Shown here: in pieces, positions 1 to 12,384 of the stretch
Layout of the letters: the number at the start of each line of letters is the position of its first letter
Position numbering within the stretch: the stretch's first letter is position 1
Source of the DNA: Theobroma cacao
Taxonomy: Eukaryota; Streptophyta; Magnoliopsida; Malvales; Malvaceae
DNA length: 64,000 bases
Direction of reading: 5' to 3'
NCBI RefSeq assembly: GCF_000208745.1
Contig: NC_030853.1
Location: 12,028,757 to 12,092,756 of the forward strand
The notes under the pieces: generated by a model
Databases searched by the model: none
What the model saw: the letters and a program-made list of their open reading frames with translations, nothing else
What the model was told of the DNA's origin: nothing
Program-made: the position numbers and the translations under genes

Positions 1-1578
1 TTAGGGTTTACCTTTAGTCAACATATTATCCATAAACAGAGCATTTTAAGTGAAATGGGTCTTGTTACATCAAAAGCCATTTTCTTGTTGAAATGAAAAG
101 CAATTTGGGAGCAATTAACAATGCCAACACACAACACAATCACAATTATTTTCATAAACTTTCTATAACATATATATATTTGTATATACATACATCATCA
201 TGCATACCATCCCACCACACTCAACTCAATGCAATATCATCATCATGTGTGCACTTTCTACTCACACACTTCAACATCATCATGTGTGCACTCCCTACTC
301 GCACACTTCAACATCTTCACACAACATTATTCATCAAGACAAAACATATATTCATATATATACCTACCAACATAATATAAAAGCACATGGATTCATCCTT
401 TTACACATTTCACATTTTTCACAGCATCAAAATATTTTATCAAGGGCTTGTTCCCTGGCACACATTTTTAAAGAAAAGTTGGATAAAATCATTCAAATGT
501 TCATTCAAATACACTACATTTCCCAAAGAAATTTTGAAATGTAAGTTCACTCACCAGTCTTTATTGATGTTTTAGTGGGCTCTAGCTTCGACTAATGTTC
601 CGAATGGAGGTGTAGGGTTTTGTTGGAACCTATCACACACAACAACATCACCATCAACCTAACTTGGCATTGTTACTATTCCAAAGCTATTTTCTAAACT
701 GGGTTCTACTAGTCATTCCTAACTAGTTTCCAACTATTATTAAATGGCTATTATTTGCACCATCCTAATCACTTTAAAATGAATAAACAACCTCAACTAC
801 AAAGCATTCCCAAGTCTCATCACTAGCTATTCTCAACACTTAAATATCAAATTCTAATTCTCTACTCACCTTAGTAGCTTCGTAGTTGAATCTGTTTTCA
901 AAAATTTCAAGCTATTATGGAAGCTACCTCTTTCTTTCTCTAAACACCTAGTTAGTGAGAAAAAGTATGGAAGTAAGATTTTTTTTTTCAAAGGTTTTAA
1001 AGTGAGAGACTGAAAGAGCACAAAGGTTCTTGAAAGGGTGCATAAAAGCATGAAAAGTGGAGCTAGCTTGAGAGAGTTATAGAAGCTTAAAGAGAACTTC
1101 CATGAAAGATGAAGAAACATGAGAGGGAAGAAGGAAGAAGAAAAAGAAGCTACTGGAAAATGTGAGAAGAAGCTGCTAGAATATGATATTTAGCTTATCC
1201 AACTCTATTTAAATTACTAAAATACCCTTAGCAAGTTAGCTTATTCTTCTCCAATCCTTTGTGCAATCTTTTTACTCTTTTGACATTGAGGCCAAGTCCA
1301 CAATGGTCTAAAAATATTCGGGTTTATGAAAAATTAAAATTTTAACTTGAGATGAAAAATGACCATTTTGCCGTTACTTTGGAAATCATCATTATTTTTA
1401 TTTCTTTCGTCATTTAATCCTTATTTTCATAATTCATTTATGGTATAGGCCTACTTAGGCCTTAAAAATGTTTCAAAGCATACTTTTAGGGGCTCACTCA
1501 AGAAATGACGAAATTACCCCTAGCTCGAGTTATCGTGTCTACACCTAGTTATGAGGCTATAGAGGTCGAGGTCTCACA
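1..1578 (-). mobile_element. Fam-C LTR, cut by window start
   Basis: This is the first part of a long LTR lying in reverse, cut by the left edge of the window. It matches the second Fam-C copy (12390-14968) block for block: a minisatellite at 238-311, the block beginning 'ttggaacctatcacacac' near 624, the TTTTGCC-type motif near 1350-1370, and a terminus ending gtctcaca at 1578, the inverse of tgtgagac. The five bases after it are accac, but the matching duplicate lies outside the window. No coding sequence is seen. The short ORFs here are chance frames in AT-rich repeat DNA. Confidence 0.8.
238..311. repeat. 37-bp minisatellite in Fam-C LTR (2 units)
   Basis: Two units of about 37 bp run catcatcatgtgtgcact... 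then actcgcacacttcaa, followed by a degenerate third start. The array sits in the back half of the LTR, at the same place as the five-unit array at 13425-13607, so copy number varies between insertions. Confidence 0.85.
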
Positions 1579-1669
1579 ACCACCTTAGTCACAGCCCAAA
1601 TTCCAGGCTACGACAGGCGCATGGGCCCAATGGGCAAAGCCCACTAAGCTCAAGCAAGCCTATTTATGC

Positions 1670-4501
1670 TGTCATGACTCGGAACCTCCCTCGGGCCCAC
1701 AACAATCGTTTTGACGTCTCGATTTACACTCATTACTCGGAATGCCAATCGGAACCCCGCAAGGCATACATATCAGTTTCTTGCCTTTCCTGTGAGCAAT
1801 CGTTGTTAAACATTCTGTTTTAAACAATTACCAGTCGTTTTCGGCTCAAGTAAATCAAAAGACAAAATTATTTTAAAAAGATTTATAGACAAATATTACT
1901 AATCAAAATATTGATTAAAATATAGCATTTTTGTATAAAACAATATTTATAGAAACACGTGTAAGTAAAATAAATTCATACATACAATAATTTACAAAGT
2001 TATAATGTACGATAATAATTACAATGACAAGTGGCCCGTAAATACACAAAGTGTTGGTGATAGTAACCTACTATCTGTGAGATAGAGGGGTCAACTAGAA
2101 TCCTCGACAAAATTGGGGTATCTACAAGTTACCACAGACCTTAAATATTTGGAAAGGAGGTAAGTGAGATTTTGCAATCCTAATAAGTAAACAAACATTA
2201 TTATAAATATCTAAAGGCGAGTAAAATGGAGGCTAGTTTAAACAACAAATCACAAACCATTTCATAAGGTTTTCAATTTAATTCTTAAACCATAAAATAT
2301 TTGTAATTTACCAAAACAGTTGTTAAGGCTTATGACTTTTATTAAAAACAAGGCTCAAGCTAAAAACTAATCCTCGGGGATACCTTGGCCGAGGCATCTA
2401 ATCGAGTTCGCCCAGGTTGTTAAGATATTTACATGTTAAACACATGTTAGTTTTGAAAACAAGTCGTTCCTTGGCATTGGCCAAGTTACACAATCACGTG
2501 GGGGTTCGATGTGAAGTGAACTCTAACACTACCCTAGGAGTTACCCTCATCGCCTCTACATCCATAGTAACTATATAATCGGGTTTACCGTGCCCCTTAA
2601 TAGGCAGTCCATGGAAACCCGCCACTGTAGTGACTAAACCCACAAATTTTAATAAAATTTCGACAATATAACGTGGCTTTTATTTATATACCCAACCTGC
2701 ATAGTAAAAGACAGCTTACATAAATTCCCAATGCAATTATCAAATATAGCCACATATATACTCATATATCATAAGCCATTCATAGGAAAATATATTTTTC
2801 ACGACAATTGGCAGCCTCCAATTACTCAATTTAATGATTAAAAGTTTCTTATTTCAGATAATCAACACAATGAATTTATTTGGCACATTTATTTCTAAAA
2901 CATCAAAAGTTCCATTTAATCTCATTTTCGTTTCATAAAATACATAAAGAGTATTTAAAAATAAACACTAGATAATTTACAATAATAATAGGTTTACTCA
3001 CCGTTTGTACAAACTAATTGCTTTTTAGGTGGCCCGATCACTGTTCATCTAGTACGACTTCCTTGCCTTTACCGAAAGGCTCTCCTCCTAGACACATTGA
3101 AAAAATTTAACAATTCACCACATTGATGCTAAATCACTATATAATTAACTTAAATCTTATACTAATGCATGGTATGAAATGCAATAGCCTAAAACGGCTT
3201 AAACGCGGTATTAACCTATTTTTGGCACTTTACCCAATAAATTGCTAACGCGCTCCATTTTAGCTCTAAATTGTCCCATTTTCTCTCAAACATTTCTAAC
3301 CATTAAATATCAGCCAATAACTTTCTAAAATCATCAAAATCAACTCACTGTCCTCCTTGGAAAAATTCGGCCAAAAATGGGACATTAATTCGGTAAATCT
3401 TCCACTTTGTTTTTCTATCACATTTAACCATTTTTCATCATTTTCTCTTCATTTCTGTTAGAATAAAAATCAGTTCATCATGATTGTATATCATTGAACA
3501 TTCAGCCAAGGGTGGGTATTGTGAAAATTTCATGCTTTCTTGCCCAATTTGATTTCTATACACATTTAACTAACTAAAACTACCAATTTAACTAAGAATC
3601 TAAACCTAAAAATTCCAAAATTCTCTCCCTTGAATTTCGACCAGCCCTTGGTTTCACTTTTTGATCTCTCTCCTCAAGCATGCTAAATGGAAATAAAGGC
3701 ATAGGAAAGGTAGAAATCAAGCTAAAGTAGAAAAATCTTACCGTTAGACGCGTAAACGGACGAAAAACGCGATTTCCCATTTGAATTTTCTAGTTTTCCT
3801 TTGGTTTTTCTCTTTTCTTCCTTTCCTCTCTATTTTCTCTCTTGTTCTCTCCTTATGGCCGGCCATCACCTGATGTGGGGTTTAAATGGGCTGATTTTCC
3901 ATTAAAATAATATTAAAAAATTAAAAAGTGCCATGTGTCACTTTTCCATTGGCCCGTTTTTAAATTTTCATTCTTTAAACTTTAATTTTTCACTACTTAA
4001 CATACCATTGTTATTATTACAAAAAATAAGTAAATCTTATGATTTTGACAAGTTTTGGGTGGTGAAAATTATGATTTTTACCCTAGGAGGATAAAATTAC
4101 CGTTTTGCCCCTATGTTTCGAAAATTGCCGAAATTGAAAATTTTCACTTCCTATCATTAAATTATACTCCAAATAGTTAATCTTGGTAAAAAATTTCACT
4201 CCATGATCAAATTATTATCTTAGGTGGCAAAATGACGATTTTGCCCCTGAACATCAAAATTTTCAATTTTTCCCCAAATGAACCCTCGAACTCCGAACAA
4301 TCATTTTTAGTCATTCTTGGACTGTAAAATATTAAATTTCATCCTACGATTCCTATTTGAACTAGTTCGAGGTTAAATCAACTCAAGTGTACCATTAGGT
4401 ATAATACCGAGTTTCGTTTATTCTTAAGACTTTCCTAGCATAATAACATGCTACTCAGTGCATGTATGTCATGACATGTGTTTATAGGGTCGGGTTTTAC
4501 A
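1670..4501 (-). repeat. Tekay element 3' LTR
   Basis: This 2832-bp LTR is the 3' LTR in element sense. It runs from tgtcatgact at 1670 to ttttaca at 4501, so it starts TG and ends CA. It pairs with 9554-12384 over its whole length. In element sense it begins tgtaaaacccgacc and ends at a TGACA-type terminus. A TATA-like catttaaac lies near 3880-3890, about 0.6 kb from the element-sense start. A GGTGAGT motif (actcacc at 2996-3002) lies about 1.5 kb from the start. The short ORF at 3592-3780 is a chance frame. Confidence 0.96.
3880..3890 (-). promoter_or_regulatory. Putative TATA box of Tekay 3' LTR
   Basis: On the minus strand the sequence reads catttaaacc, about 610 bp inside the LTR, just ahead of a ggccggccat block. 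The equivalent position exists in the 5' LTR near 11765. The spacing from the LTR start is plausible for a U3 promoter. No transcription data are available, so the assignment is inferred from composition and position. Confidence 0.4.
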
Positions 4502-4516
4502 ATTCTACCCCCATTA
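4502..4516 (-). other. Polypurine tract of Tekay element
   Basis: On the minus strand the bases just before the 3' LTR read aatgggggtagaat, a purine-rich tract directly abutting the LTR at 4501. This is the usual position of the plus-strand primer for reverse transcription. Confidence 0.8.
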
Positions 4517-4540
4517 AAATAAAATTTTGACTTCAAAATT

Positions 4541-5174
4541 TCACTTACCAGATTCGACAAATAGATGCGGGTATTGGTTCCTCATCTGATGCTCTACTTC
4601 CCATGTCATTTCCTCCATTCGAGCACTTTTCCACAACACTTTGACCATTGAAATACTCTTGTTCCTCAATACTCGATCTTTTCGATCCAAGATACTCACA
4701 AGTTGCACCTTGAACTTCAAATCGTCATGCAACTCGATCGGAGGTGCTTCGAGGATGTGAGAGGGATTTGGTACATATTTCTTAAGCATAAAGACATGGA
4801 AAACGCTGTGGATCCGATCTAACTTCGGAGGTAGTTCTAATCGATAAGCCACTGGTCCAATTCTCTCAATGATTCGGAATGGTCCAATATACCTCGAGTT
4901 AAGCTTTCCCCGCTTCGCAAATCGAATCACACCTTTCCACGGAGAAACCATAAGAAAAACTCTATCATCGATCTCAAACCTCCGTGTCTTTTCTCCGTTT
5001 ATCTGCATAGCTCTTCTGCCTATCCTGGGCTACCTTTAGCCTCTCTTGTACAACCTTGATCTTGTCATTAGTTAGATCAATCAATTCCACACTAACTAAC
5101 TTTCTTTCATCCATTTCATCCCAGCAAAGTGGAGTACGACATTTCCTTCCATATAAAGCTTCGTACGGTGCCAT
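4541..5174 (-). pseudogene. Integrase C-terminal region and chromodomain (Tekay)
   Basis: This is the end of pol. The upstream part (5174 down to about 4975) carries the post-catalytic motif MAPYEALYGRKCRTPLCW. The downstream part carries the GPFRIIERIGPVAYRLELP block and then a short chromodomain ending TWEVEHQMRNQYPHLF. Chromodomains of this kind are known to steer chromovirus integration to heterochromatin. The two parts are in different frames: one extra base near 4983 shifts reading between KRRKDTEV and FEIDDRVF. The stop at 4541 lies 40 bp from the LTR, as expected for the end of pol. Confidence 0.92.
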
Positions 5175-5918
5175 ACTAATGCTAGACTAGAAGCTGTTAT
5201 TATAAGCAAATTCCACTAACGGTAAATGTCTATCTCAACTTCCAAGAAAATCCATGACACAAGCCCTCAACATATCCTCCATAGTTTGGATGGTCCTCTC
5301 TGACTGACCATCCGTCTGTGGGTGAAAAGCAGTGCTAAATTTCAATTTGGTTTCGAGAGCTTCTTGAAATTTCAGCCAAAATCGAGAAGTGAATCGAGGA
5401 TCTCGATCTGACACTATAGAAACGGGAACTCCATGTAGCCTCACAATCTCATCTATATAGAGCTAAGCCAGCTTCTCAATAGAGTATGTACTATGGACAG
5501 CTAAAAAGTGAACGAACTTAGTCAACCGATCTACGATCACCCAGATCGCATCCTTTCCCCTCTGTGTCCGCGGTAGTCCCAAAACAAAATCCATAGTTAC
5601 ATGCTCCCATTTCCACTCGAGAACAGGTAAAGACTGAAGTGTACCTGCTGGCCTCTGATGCTTTGCCTTAACTTGCTGACATACGAGACACTTTACTACG
5701 AATTCTGCTACGTCTCGCTTCATACCTGGCCACCAATAATTCTCCCTGATAGTCCTATATATCTTGGTGCTTCCAAGATGTAATGCATAGGCAGATGAAT
5801 GGGCTTCTTCCATGATTGCCTGTCTCAGTTGGTTTCCCTTAGGAACACAAACTCGATCTTTAAACACCAGGACGTTATCTTCTCTGAATTTGAACTCACT
5901 AACTCCCTCATCGGTCAA
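5175..5918 (-). pseudogene. Integrase zinc finger and catalytic core (Tekay)
   Basis: The first segment (5918-5463) holds the zinc-binding HHCC region, with the histidines near AHSSAYALHLG and the cysteines in CLVCQQ, then the first catalytic Asp in TMDFVLGLP (D codon 5589-5591). The next segment (5444-5235) has the second Asp in SDRDPRF and the catalytic Glu in QSERTIQ (E codon 5298-5300). The D,D-35-E triad is therefore intact as residues. Stops near 5460 and 5232 split the frame, and another stop lies just before the MAPYEALY block, so no integrase can be made. Confidence 0.95.
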
Positions 5919-6021
5919 TTTTTGAATTTCTTTTCTTAACTCATCATCAGACCTCTAAATGTCCTTGATCTGATTAAGTAATGAATGTCGCACAATGAAG
6001 CTTGCCAATAAGAATCCATTC

Positions 6022-6480
6022 TCACCATTTCTCAACTAGACCCCAAGAGATTTCATCTCTAATAAGGCTGGCAAATAACAACGCTGATAATGCTGGCAAA
6101 TAACAACGCTGAAGTGCAGCTAAAGACGATGAAGACTTACGACTTAAGGCATCAGCTACAACATTCGCCTTTCCCAGATGATAGTCTATCACCAAGTCAT
6201 AATCGTTTATCAACTCCAACCATCTCCTTTGCCTCAAATTAAGCTCCTTCTGAGTGAGCAAATATTTTAAACTCTTGTGATCCGTAAATACCCGACAATG
6301 CTCACCATACAAGTAATGCCTCCAGATTTTTAAAGCAAACACCACTATTGCTAACTCTAAATCATAGGTAGGGTAATTTGCTTCATGCCTCTTTAGCTGT
6401 CTAGAAGCATAAGCCATAACTTTTTCATCTTGCATCAACACACACCCTAACCCCAACTTAGATGCATCACTATACACCAC
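6022..6480 (-). pseudogene. RNase H domain (Tekay)
   Basis: This 152-residue segment has the gypsy RNase H signature: [14 protein letters not shown] at the start, [16 protein letters not shown] in the middle and [12 protein letters not shown] with the catalytic-type Asp, ending ADALSRK. It follows RT directly and is followed by a linker to the integrase zinc finger. The segment itself is open, but stops on both sides cut it off from the rest of pol. Confidence 0.95.
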
Positions 6481-6633
6481 AAATTCTTTTCCATTAACAG
6501 GAAGTGTTAAAACTGGAGCGGAGGTTAACCGGTTCTTTAGCTCCTGAAATCAATTCTGACAAACATCATCCCACTCAAACTTAACTCCTTTACGAGTTAG
6601 ACGGGTCAAAGGAGCTGCTATTAAGGAAAACCC

Positions 6634-7647
6634 CTAAACAAACCTCTGATAATAACCGGCTAATCCGAGGAAACTACGAATCTCTGTCACTGTCTTAGGT
6701 TGCTCCCATTCTAAAATTGCCTCTATCTTCTTGGGATCAACATATATTCCAGCTCCCAGTACTACGTGTCCCAAGAATACCACTTCCTGTAACCAAAACT
6801 CACACTTCGAAAACTTTCCATACAACTATTTTTCCCGCAAAGTCTGTAATACTATACGCAAGTGGGTAGCGTGCTCATCATTATCTCTCGAGTAAACCAG
6901 GATGTCATCAATGAACACAATAACAAACTTGTCCAAGTAAGGGTGGAACACCCTGTTCATGAGATCCATAAAAGCTACCGGTGCGTTAGTTAACCCGAAA
7001 GGCATGACCAAGAACTCATAATGATCGTACTGAGTCCTGAACGCTGTCTTGGGTACATCTTGTTCTTTAATCCTCAACTGATGATACCCAGACCTCAGGT
7101 CAACCTTAGAAACCACTGTAGCTCCCTGTAATTGATCGAAAAGATCATCAATCCTCGGCAACGGATACTTGTTCTTAATGGTCATTCTATTAAGCTGTCG
7201 ATAATCTATACATAACCGAAGTGTACCGTCATTCTTTTTCACAAATAAAGCCGGTGCTCCCCACGGAGATGTACTAGGGCGTATAAAACCCTTGTCCATT
7301 AACTCTTGCAATTGTACTTTCAACTCCTTCAACTCTGTCGAAGCCATTATATATGGAGCAATAGAGATAGGGGCAGTACTCGAAAGTAAGTCAATGGTGA
7401 ATTCGATCTCACGATCAGGAGGAAGTCTCGATAATTCATCAGGAAATACATCAGGAAACTCACTTACTACGGGGACATTCTCTAACTTAGGTTCCTCCCT
7501 CAATATATCAATCACGTGAGCCAAGTAAGCCGGATATCCCTTTCGCACCAATTTCAAAGCTTTGAGGGTCGAGATTACACAATACGGTAATACTCGACGC
7601 TTCCCCGTAAATACAACTTCTGCTCCCTCTAAACTCTGGAGAATCAC
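6634..7647 (-). pseudogene. Reverse transcriptase (Tekay)
   Basis: The main segment (7647-6826, 273 residues) contains the fingers and palm of a gypsy [47 protein letters not shown] and the catalytic box FIDDILVYS (FIDD codons 6904-6915). The thumb/connection piece (6825-6634) carries [15 protein letters not shown] and [14 protein letters not shown]. One stop separates the two pieces. The motif wording is that of Tekay/Del chromoviruses. An ORF on the opposite strand at 7292-7519 is a shadow of this gene. Confidence 0.96.
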
Positions 7648-8184
7648 TTCTTTCTTAAAACAATCGACCTTTGCTCAATGAATGGACAACCAATCCATAC
7701 CCAAGATCAAATCAAAGTCCCGAATCTCCAAAGAGATTAAATCACCCATAAATTCTTCTTCCCCAACTTTAATACCATAGTCTCTATAATACGTATTTCT
7801 TACTAACCGCTCACCTAGAGGAGTATGCACTACAATATCTTCCTCTAATGGTGACAGGTTCCTATCTGAGAATTATGCAAATGATATGCTCAAGTAAGAT
7901 CTATCGGAGCCCGAATCTATCAAAACATGTGCATCTCTATCAAACATAATCATAGTACTTGTCACTGTGCTAGGTCGAACCCGGGCTTCATCCTCAGTCA
8001 CTACAAAAACCCTAGTCAAAATCTAGGGCTACGGTTTGGAAGATGGCTGCTTTGGGGTATTACTCCCCATGCTTGACCGTATCATTGGGCCCTGTTTGGA
8101 CTGTGATCCTGAAGTGTTTCTCCGCGGTATACTAGGATGACTCGGAGGAGTAGAAGTAGCTACTGTACCCCGTCTCAACTGAGG
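7648..8184 (-). pseudogene. Retroviral-type aspartic protease (Tekay)
   Basis: Reading between the gag zinc knuckle and RT gives an aspartic protease region. Its active-site motif AHVLIDSGSDRSYLS has the DSG triplet at 7909-7917, and it is followed by ISLEIRDFDLILGMDWL, the second conserved block. Scattered stops, near 7674 and 7876 for example, break the frame. DSG rather than DTG is common in plant chromoviruses. The enzyme would have processed the gag-pol polyprotein. Confidence 0.85.
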
Positions 8185-9355
8185 ACAATATCTCTAGATA
8201 TGCCCTTGTTGGTTGCATTGAAAACATCTTACAGGCTTTCTACATGACCCAACATGAAATCCTCCGTAATTACGGCATCTCTCCAATCCTCCTGAAGTCC
8301 CCATCTGATTACTCATCACTGGCCAATCAAATCTAGAAGATCTCGGCTGTGATTGCTGAGATGGAGGTCTAGTGGATACCACAAACGCTGAGGTAGCACT
8401 TCCTGCAATAGATGTCAAATCTCTGCCTCTCTTTGAAGACTACCCGAGAACGTAGGCGAATTCTTTCTCTTTGCAAACTCAGCTCGGATCCATCTATTCT
8501 CAGTGCCGAACTTCTCAGTCCATAAGGCCATCTGCACAACTTCCTTATACGACTCCTTGCCAGTCACTATCATACTCTCCCGTATCTCATTATGGAGTCC
8601 CTCTTCAAAGTAGTTTACCTGGTCTTGCTCCAATCTCACTAACTCAGGTACATAAGACATCAGCTCGTTAAAACAAGTTTCATACTTCTCAATGGTCACG
8701 TTCCCTTATTTCAAGCTCAGAAATTCTCTCTTTTTCTCTTTCTGATGGAAATAGGTGTAGTACTGACCATCGAACTCTCGGAGGAAATCCGTCCAAGTCA
8801 GCGGTATAGAAGAGCGAGACTTTACTGAATTCCACTAGGTACGGGCTCTCTTCTAAAATAACCGTGTAGCCACCTTCAATTTCATCTCATCATCAATCCC
8901 ATATCTGCCAGTGTCTCCGATACTTGAATAACCTAATCCCTAGCTACGGTCGCATCCAACTCACCAGTAAACGAGACGCAACCTAACTGTCTAGCTTCCT
9001 TCAATTTCTTAGAAATGGAGACATCCGGTGTTTGGGGTGGAATAAGAGGTGGTGGTACTGGGGCTATTACAGGGGAAACAGAGGGTGGAACTGGACCAAC
9101 CTGAGCCTGACCCGTAAGAGCAGCGAGAAAAATTGCTAATGCCTGAGCTACCTCGGGTGACATGGTAGGTACGCTAGGAGCAGCAACAGATGGTGGATGA
9201 GGTACAGGAATGTTAGTAGACTCAGCAGTAGGAATTGCTCTAAAAGAAGACGCAGCCGACTCCTCTTCTATGGAATCCGATCAACTTTGTCTAGGGCTAC
9301 CTCTTCCCCTACCAGTAGATCTAGTGATAAGTGGTAGCTCACGTCAAGGTGGCAT
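8185..9355 (-). pseudogene. Gag with CCHC zinc knuckle (Tekay)
   Basis: Gag starts at the ATG at 9353-9355, about 190 bp inside the PBS, with MPP followed at once by a stop. A further in-frame ATG opens a Pro-rich N-terminal stretch (9163-8933). The capsid core reads KREFLSLK, then IEKYETCFNELMSYVPELV and NYFEEGLHNEIRESM, typical of plant gypsy gag. The zinc knuckle at 8185-8226 reads CFQCNQQGHI, a stop, then RYC, so the CCHC spacing survives but is interrupted by the stop. At least five stops make it a pseudogene. Confidence 0.9.
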
Positions 9356-9534
9356 AATGATCTACAAAAGAACAGAATTGATTTAGACGACTTAAAACTC
9401 TATATGCAACTACATGTAACTAACTAATCTTAACTGGGCCACACTGACATTGTAAATTATTTTAAAATAACTTTAAATCCAATAACTTTAAAAATCAAAA
9501 ACTTCTTTCAAAACCATAAGCTTTTAAACCGAAA

Positions 9535-9546
9535 GCTCTGATACCA
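9535..9546 (-). other. Primer-binding site for tRNA-iMet (Tekay)
   Basis: On the minus strand this reads tggtatcagagc, the standard plant PBS complementary to the 3' end of initiator methionine tRNA. It lies 7 bp inside the 5' LTR, whose inner end is at 9554. Confidence 0.92.
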
Positions 9547-9553
9547 ATTGAAT

Positions 9554-12384
9554 TGTCACGACCCGGAACCTCCCTCGGGCCCACGACAATCTCCGCGACA
9601 TCCCGATTTACACTCATTACTCGGAATGCCAATCGAAACCCCGCAAGGCTTACGTATCAGTTTCTTGCCTTTCCTGTGAGCAATCGTTGTTAAACATTCT
9701 ATTTTAAACAATTACCAGTCGTTTTCGGCTCAGGTAAATCAAAAGACAAAATTATTTTTCAAGGATTTATAGACAAATATTACTAATCAAAATATTGATA
9801 AAAATATAGCATTTTATCTAAAATAATATTTATAGAAACACGTGTAAGTAAAATAAATTCATACATACAATAATTTACAAAGTTATAATGTACAATAATA
9901 ATTACACTGACAAGTGGCCCGTAAATACACCAAGTGTTGGTGATAGTAACCTACTGTCTATGAGATAGAGGGTTCAACTGGAATCCTCGACAAAATCAGG
10001 TATCTACAAGCTACCATAGACCTGAAATATTTGGAAAGGAGGTGGGTGAGATTTTGCAATCCCAATGAGTAAATAGACATTATTATAAATATCTAAAGGC
10101 GAGTAAAATGGAGGCTCGTTTAAACAACAAATCACAAACCATTTCATAAGGTTTTCAATTTATTTCTTAAACTATAAAATATTTGTAATTTACCAAAACA
10201 GTTGTTAAGGCTTATGACTTTTATTAAAAACAGGGCTCAAGCTAAAAACTAATCCTCGGGGATACCTTGGCCGAGGCATCTAACCGAGTCCGCCAAGGTT
10301 GTAAAGATATTTACATGTTAAACACATGTTAGTTTTGAAAACAAGTCGTTCCTTGGTGTTGGCCGAGTTACACATTCACGTGGCGGTCCGACGTGAAGTG
10401 AACTCTAACACTACCTTGGGAGTTACCCTCCTCGCCTTTACATCTACAGTAATTATATAACTAGGTTTGCCGTGCCCCTCTAATAGGCAGTCCATGGAAA
10501 CCCGCCACTGTAGTGACTAAACCCACAAATTTTAATAAAATTTCGACAATATAACGAGGCTTTTAGTTATATACCTAGCCTGCATAGTAAAAGACAGCTT
10601 ACATAAATTTCCAATGCAATTATCAAATATAGCCACATATATACTCATATATCATAAGCCATTCATAGGAAAATATATTTTTCAAGACAATTGGCAGCCT
10701 CCAATTACTCAGTTTCATGATTAAAAGTTTCTTATTTCAGATAATCAACACAATGAATTTATTTGGCACATTTATTTCTAAAACATCAAAAGTTCCATTT
10801 TAATCTCATTTTCGTTTCATAAAATACATAAAGAACATTTAAAAATAAACTCTAGATAATTTACAAGAATGATAGGTTTACTCATCGTTTGTACAAACTA
10901 ATTGCTTTTTAGGTGCCCCGATCACTGTTCGTCGGGTATGACTTCCTTGCCTTTACTAGAAGGCTCTCCTCCTAGGCACATTTCCAAAATTACACAATTC
11001 ACCACATTGATGCTAAATCACTATATAATTGACTTAAATCCTATACTAATGCATGGTATGAAATGCAATAGCCTAAAACGGCTTAAACGTGGTATTCACC
11101 TATTTTTTACACTTTCCCCGATAAATTGCTAATGCGCTCCATTTTAGCTCTAAATTGTCCCATTTTCTCTCCAACATTTCTAACCATTAAATATCAGCCA
11201 ATAACTTTCTAAAATCATCAAAATCAGCTCACTTTCCTCCTTGAAAAATTCGGCCAAAAATGGGACATTAATTCGGTAAATCTTCCACTTTGTTTTTCTA
11301 TCACATTTAACCATTTTTCATCATTTTCTCTTCATTTCTCTTAGAATAAAAATCAGTTCATCATGATTGTATATCATTGAACATTCAGCCAAGGGTGGGT
11401 ATTGTGAAAATTTCATGCTTTCTTGCCCAATTTGATTTCTATACACATTTAACTAACTAAAACTACCAATTTAACTAAGAATCAAAACCTAAAAATTCAA
11501 AAATCCTCCACCTTGAATTTCGGCCAGCCCTTGGTTTCACTTTTTGATCTCTCTCCTCAAGAATGGTAAATGGAAATAAAGGCATAGGAAAGGTAGAAAT
11601 CAAGCTAAAGTAAAAAAATCTTACCGTTAGACGTGTAAAATGACGAAAAACACGATTTTCCCTTTGAATTTTGTAGTTTTCCTTTGGTTTTTCTCTTTTC
11701 TTCCTTTCCTCTGTATTTTCTCTCTTGTTCTCTCCTTATGGCCGGCCATCACCTGATGTGGGGTTTAAATGGGCTGATTTTTCATTAAAATAATATTAAA
11801 CAATTAAAAAGTGCCATTTGTCACTTTTCCATTGGCCCGTTTTTAAAATTTCATTCTTTAAACTTCAATTTTTCACTACTTAACATACCATAGTTATTCA
11901 TACAAAAAATAAGTAAATCCTATGATTTTGACAAGTTTTGGGTGGTGAAAATTACGATTTTTATCCCGAGGTGACAAAATTACCGTTTTGCTCCTATGTT
12001 CCGAAAATTGCCGGAATTGAAAATTTTCACTTCCTATCATTAAATTATACTCCAAATAGTTAATCTTGGTCAAAAATTTCACTCCATGATCAAATTATTA
12101 TCTTAGGTGGCAAAATGATGATTTTGCCCCTAAACATCAAAATTTTCAATTTTTCCCTAAATGAACCCTCGAACTCCGAACAATCACTTTTAGTCATTCC
12201 TGGACTGTAAAATATTAAATTTCATCCTATGATTCCAATTTGAACTAGTTCGAGGTTAAATCAAATCAAGTGTACCGTTAGGTACAATACCGAGTTTTGT
12301 CTATTCTTAGGACTTTCCTAGCATAATAACATGCTACTCAATGCATGTATGTCATGACATGTGTTTATAGGGTCGGGTTTTACA
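9554..12384 (-). repeat. Tekay element 5' LTR
   Basis: This 2831-bp LTR is the partner of 1670-4501. It runs from tgtcacgacccgg at 9554 to ttttaca at 12384. The two LTRs are colinear. Differences are mostly single-base transitions plus a few small indels. The splice-donor-like motif has decayed here to actcatc. The short ORFs at 10902-11132 and 11894-12082 are chance frames that also occur in the other Fam-T copies. Confidence 0.96.

Larger units (their letters stand above)
1670..12384 (-). mobile_element. Complete Tekay-type chromovirus (Ty3/gypsy), inactive
   Basis: This is a full-length 10,715-bp LTR retrotransposon in reverse. Its two LTRs (1670-4501 and 9554-12384) are flanked by a perfect 5-bp TSD, tatgc (1665-1669 and 12385-12389). 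It has a primer-binding site, a polypurine tract and the domain order gag, protease, RT, RNase H, integrase, chromodomain, which is the Tekay/Del chromovirus arrangement. Stops and a frameshift break every long domain, so it cannot encode its own proteins. It sits inside a Fam-C LTR. Blocks of the two LTRs that I compared differ by a few per cent, mostly transitions, so it is not a very recent insertion. Confidence 0.97.

Noticed and set aside
1..12. ttagggtttacc at the window start, resembling plant telomere repeat
   Set aside because: Only one unit is present and the following sequence is ordinary Fam-C LTR. There is no array.
1579..1587. Claim of a complete TSD for the Fam-C LTR at 1588-14968
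   Set aside because: gttac on the right has only a degraded ctta partner on the left, so I report it as tentative.
7292..7519. 75-residue plus-strand ORF rich in Ser/Asn
   Set aside because: It is the antisense shadow of the conserved RT gene on the minus strand.
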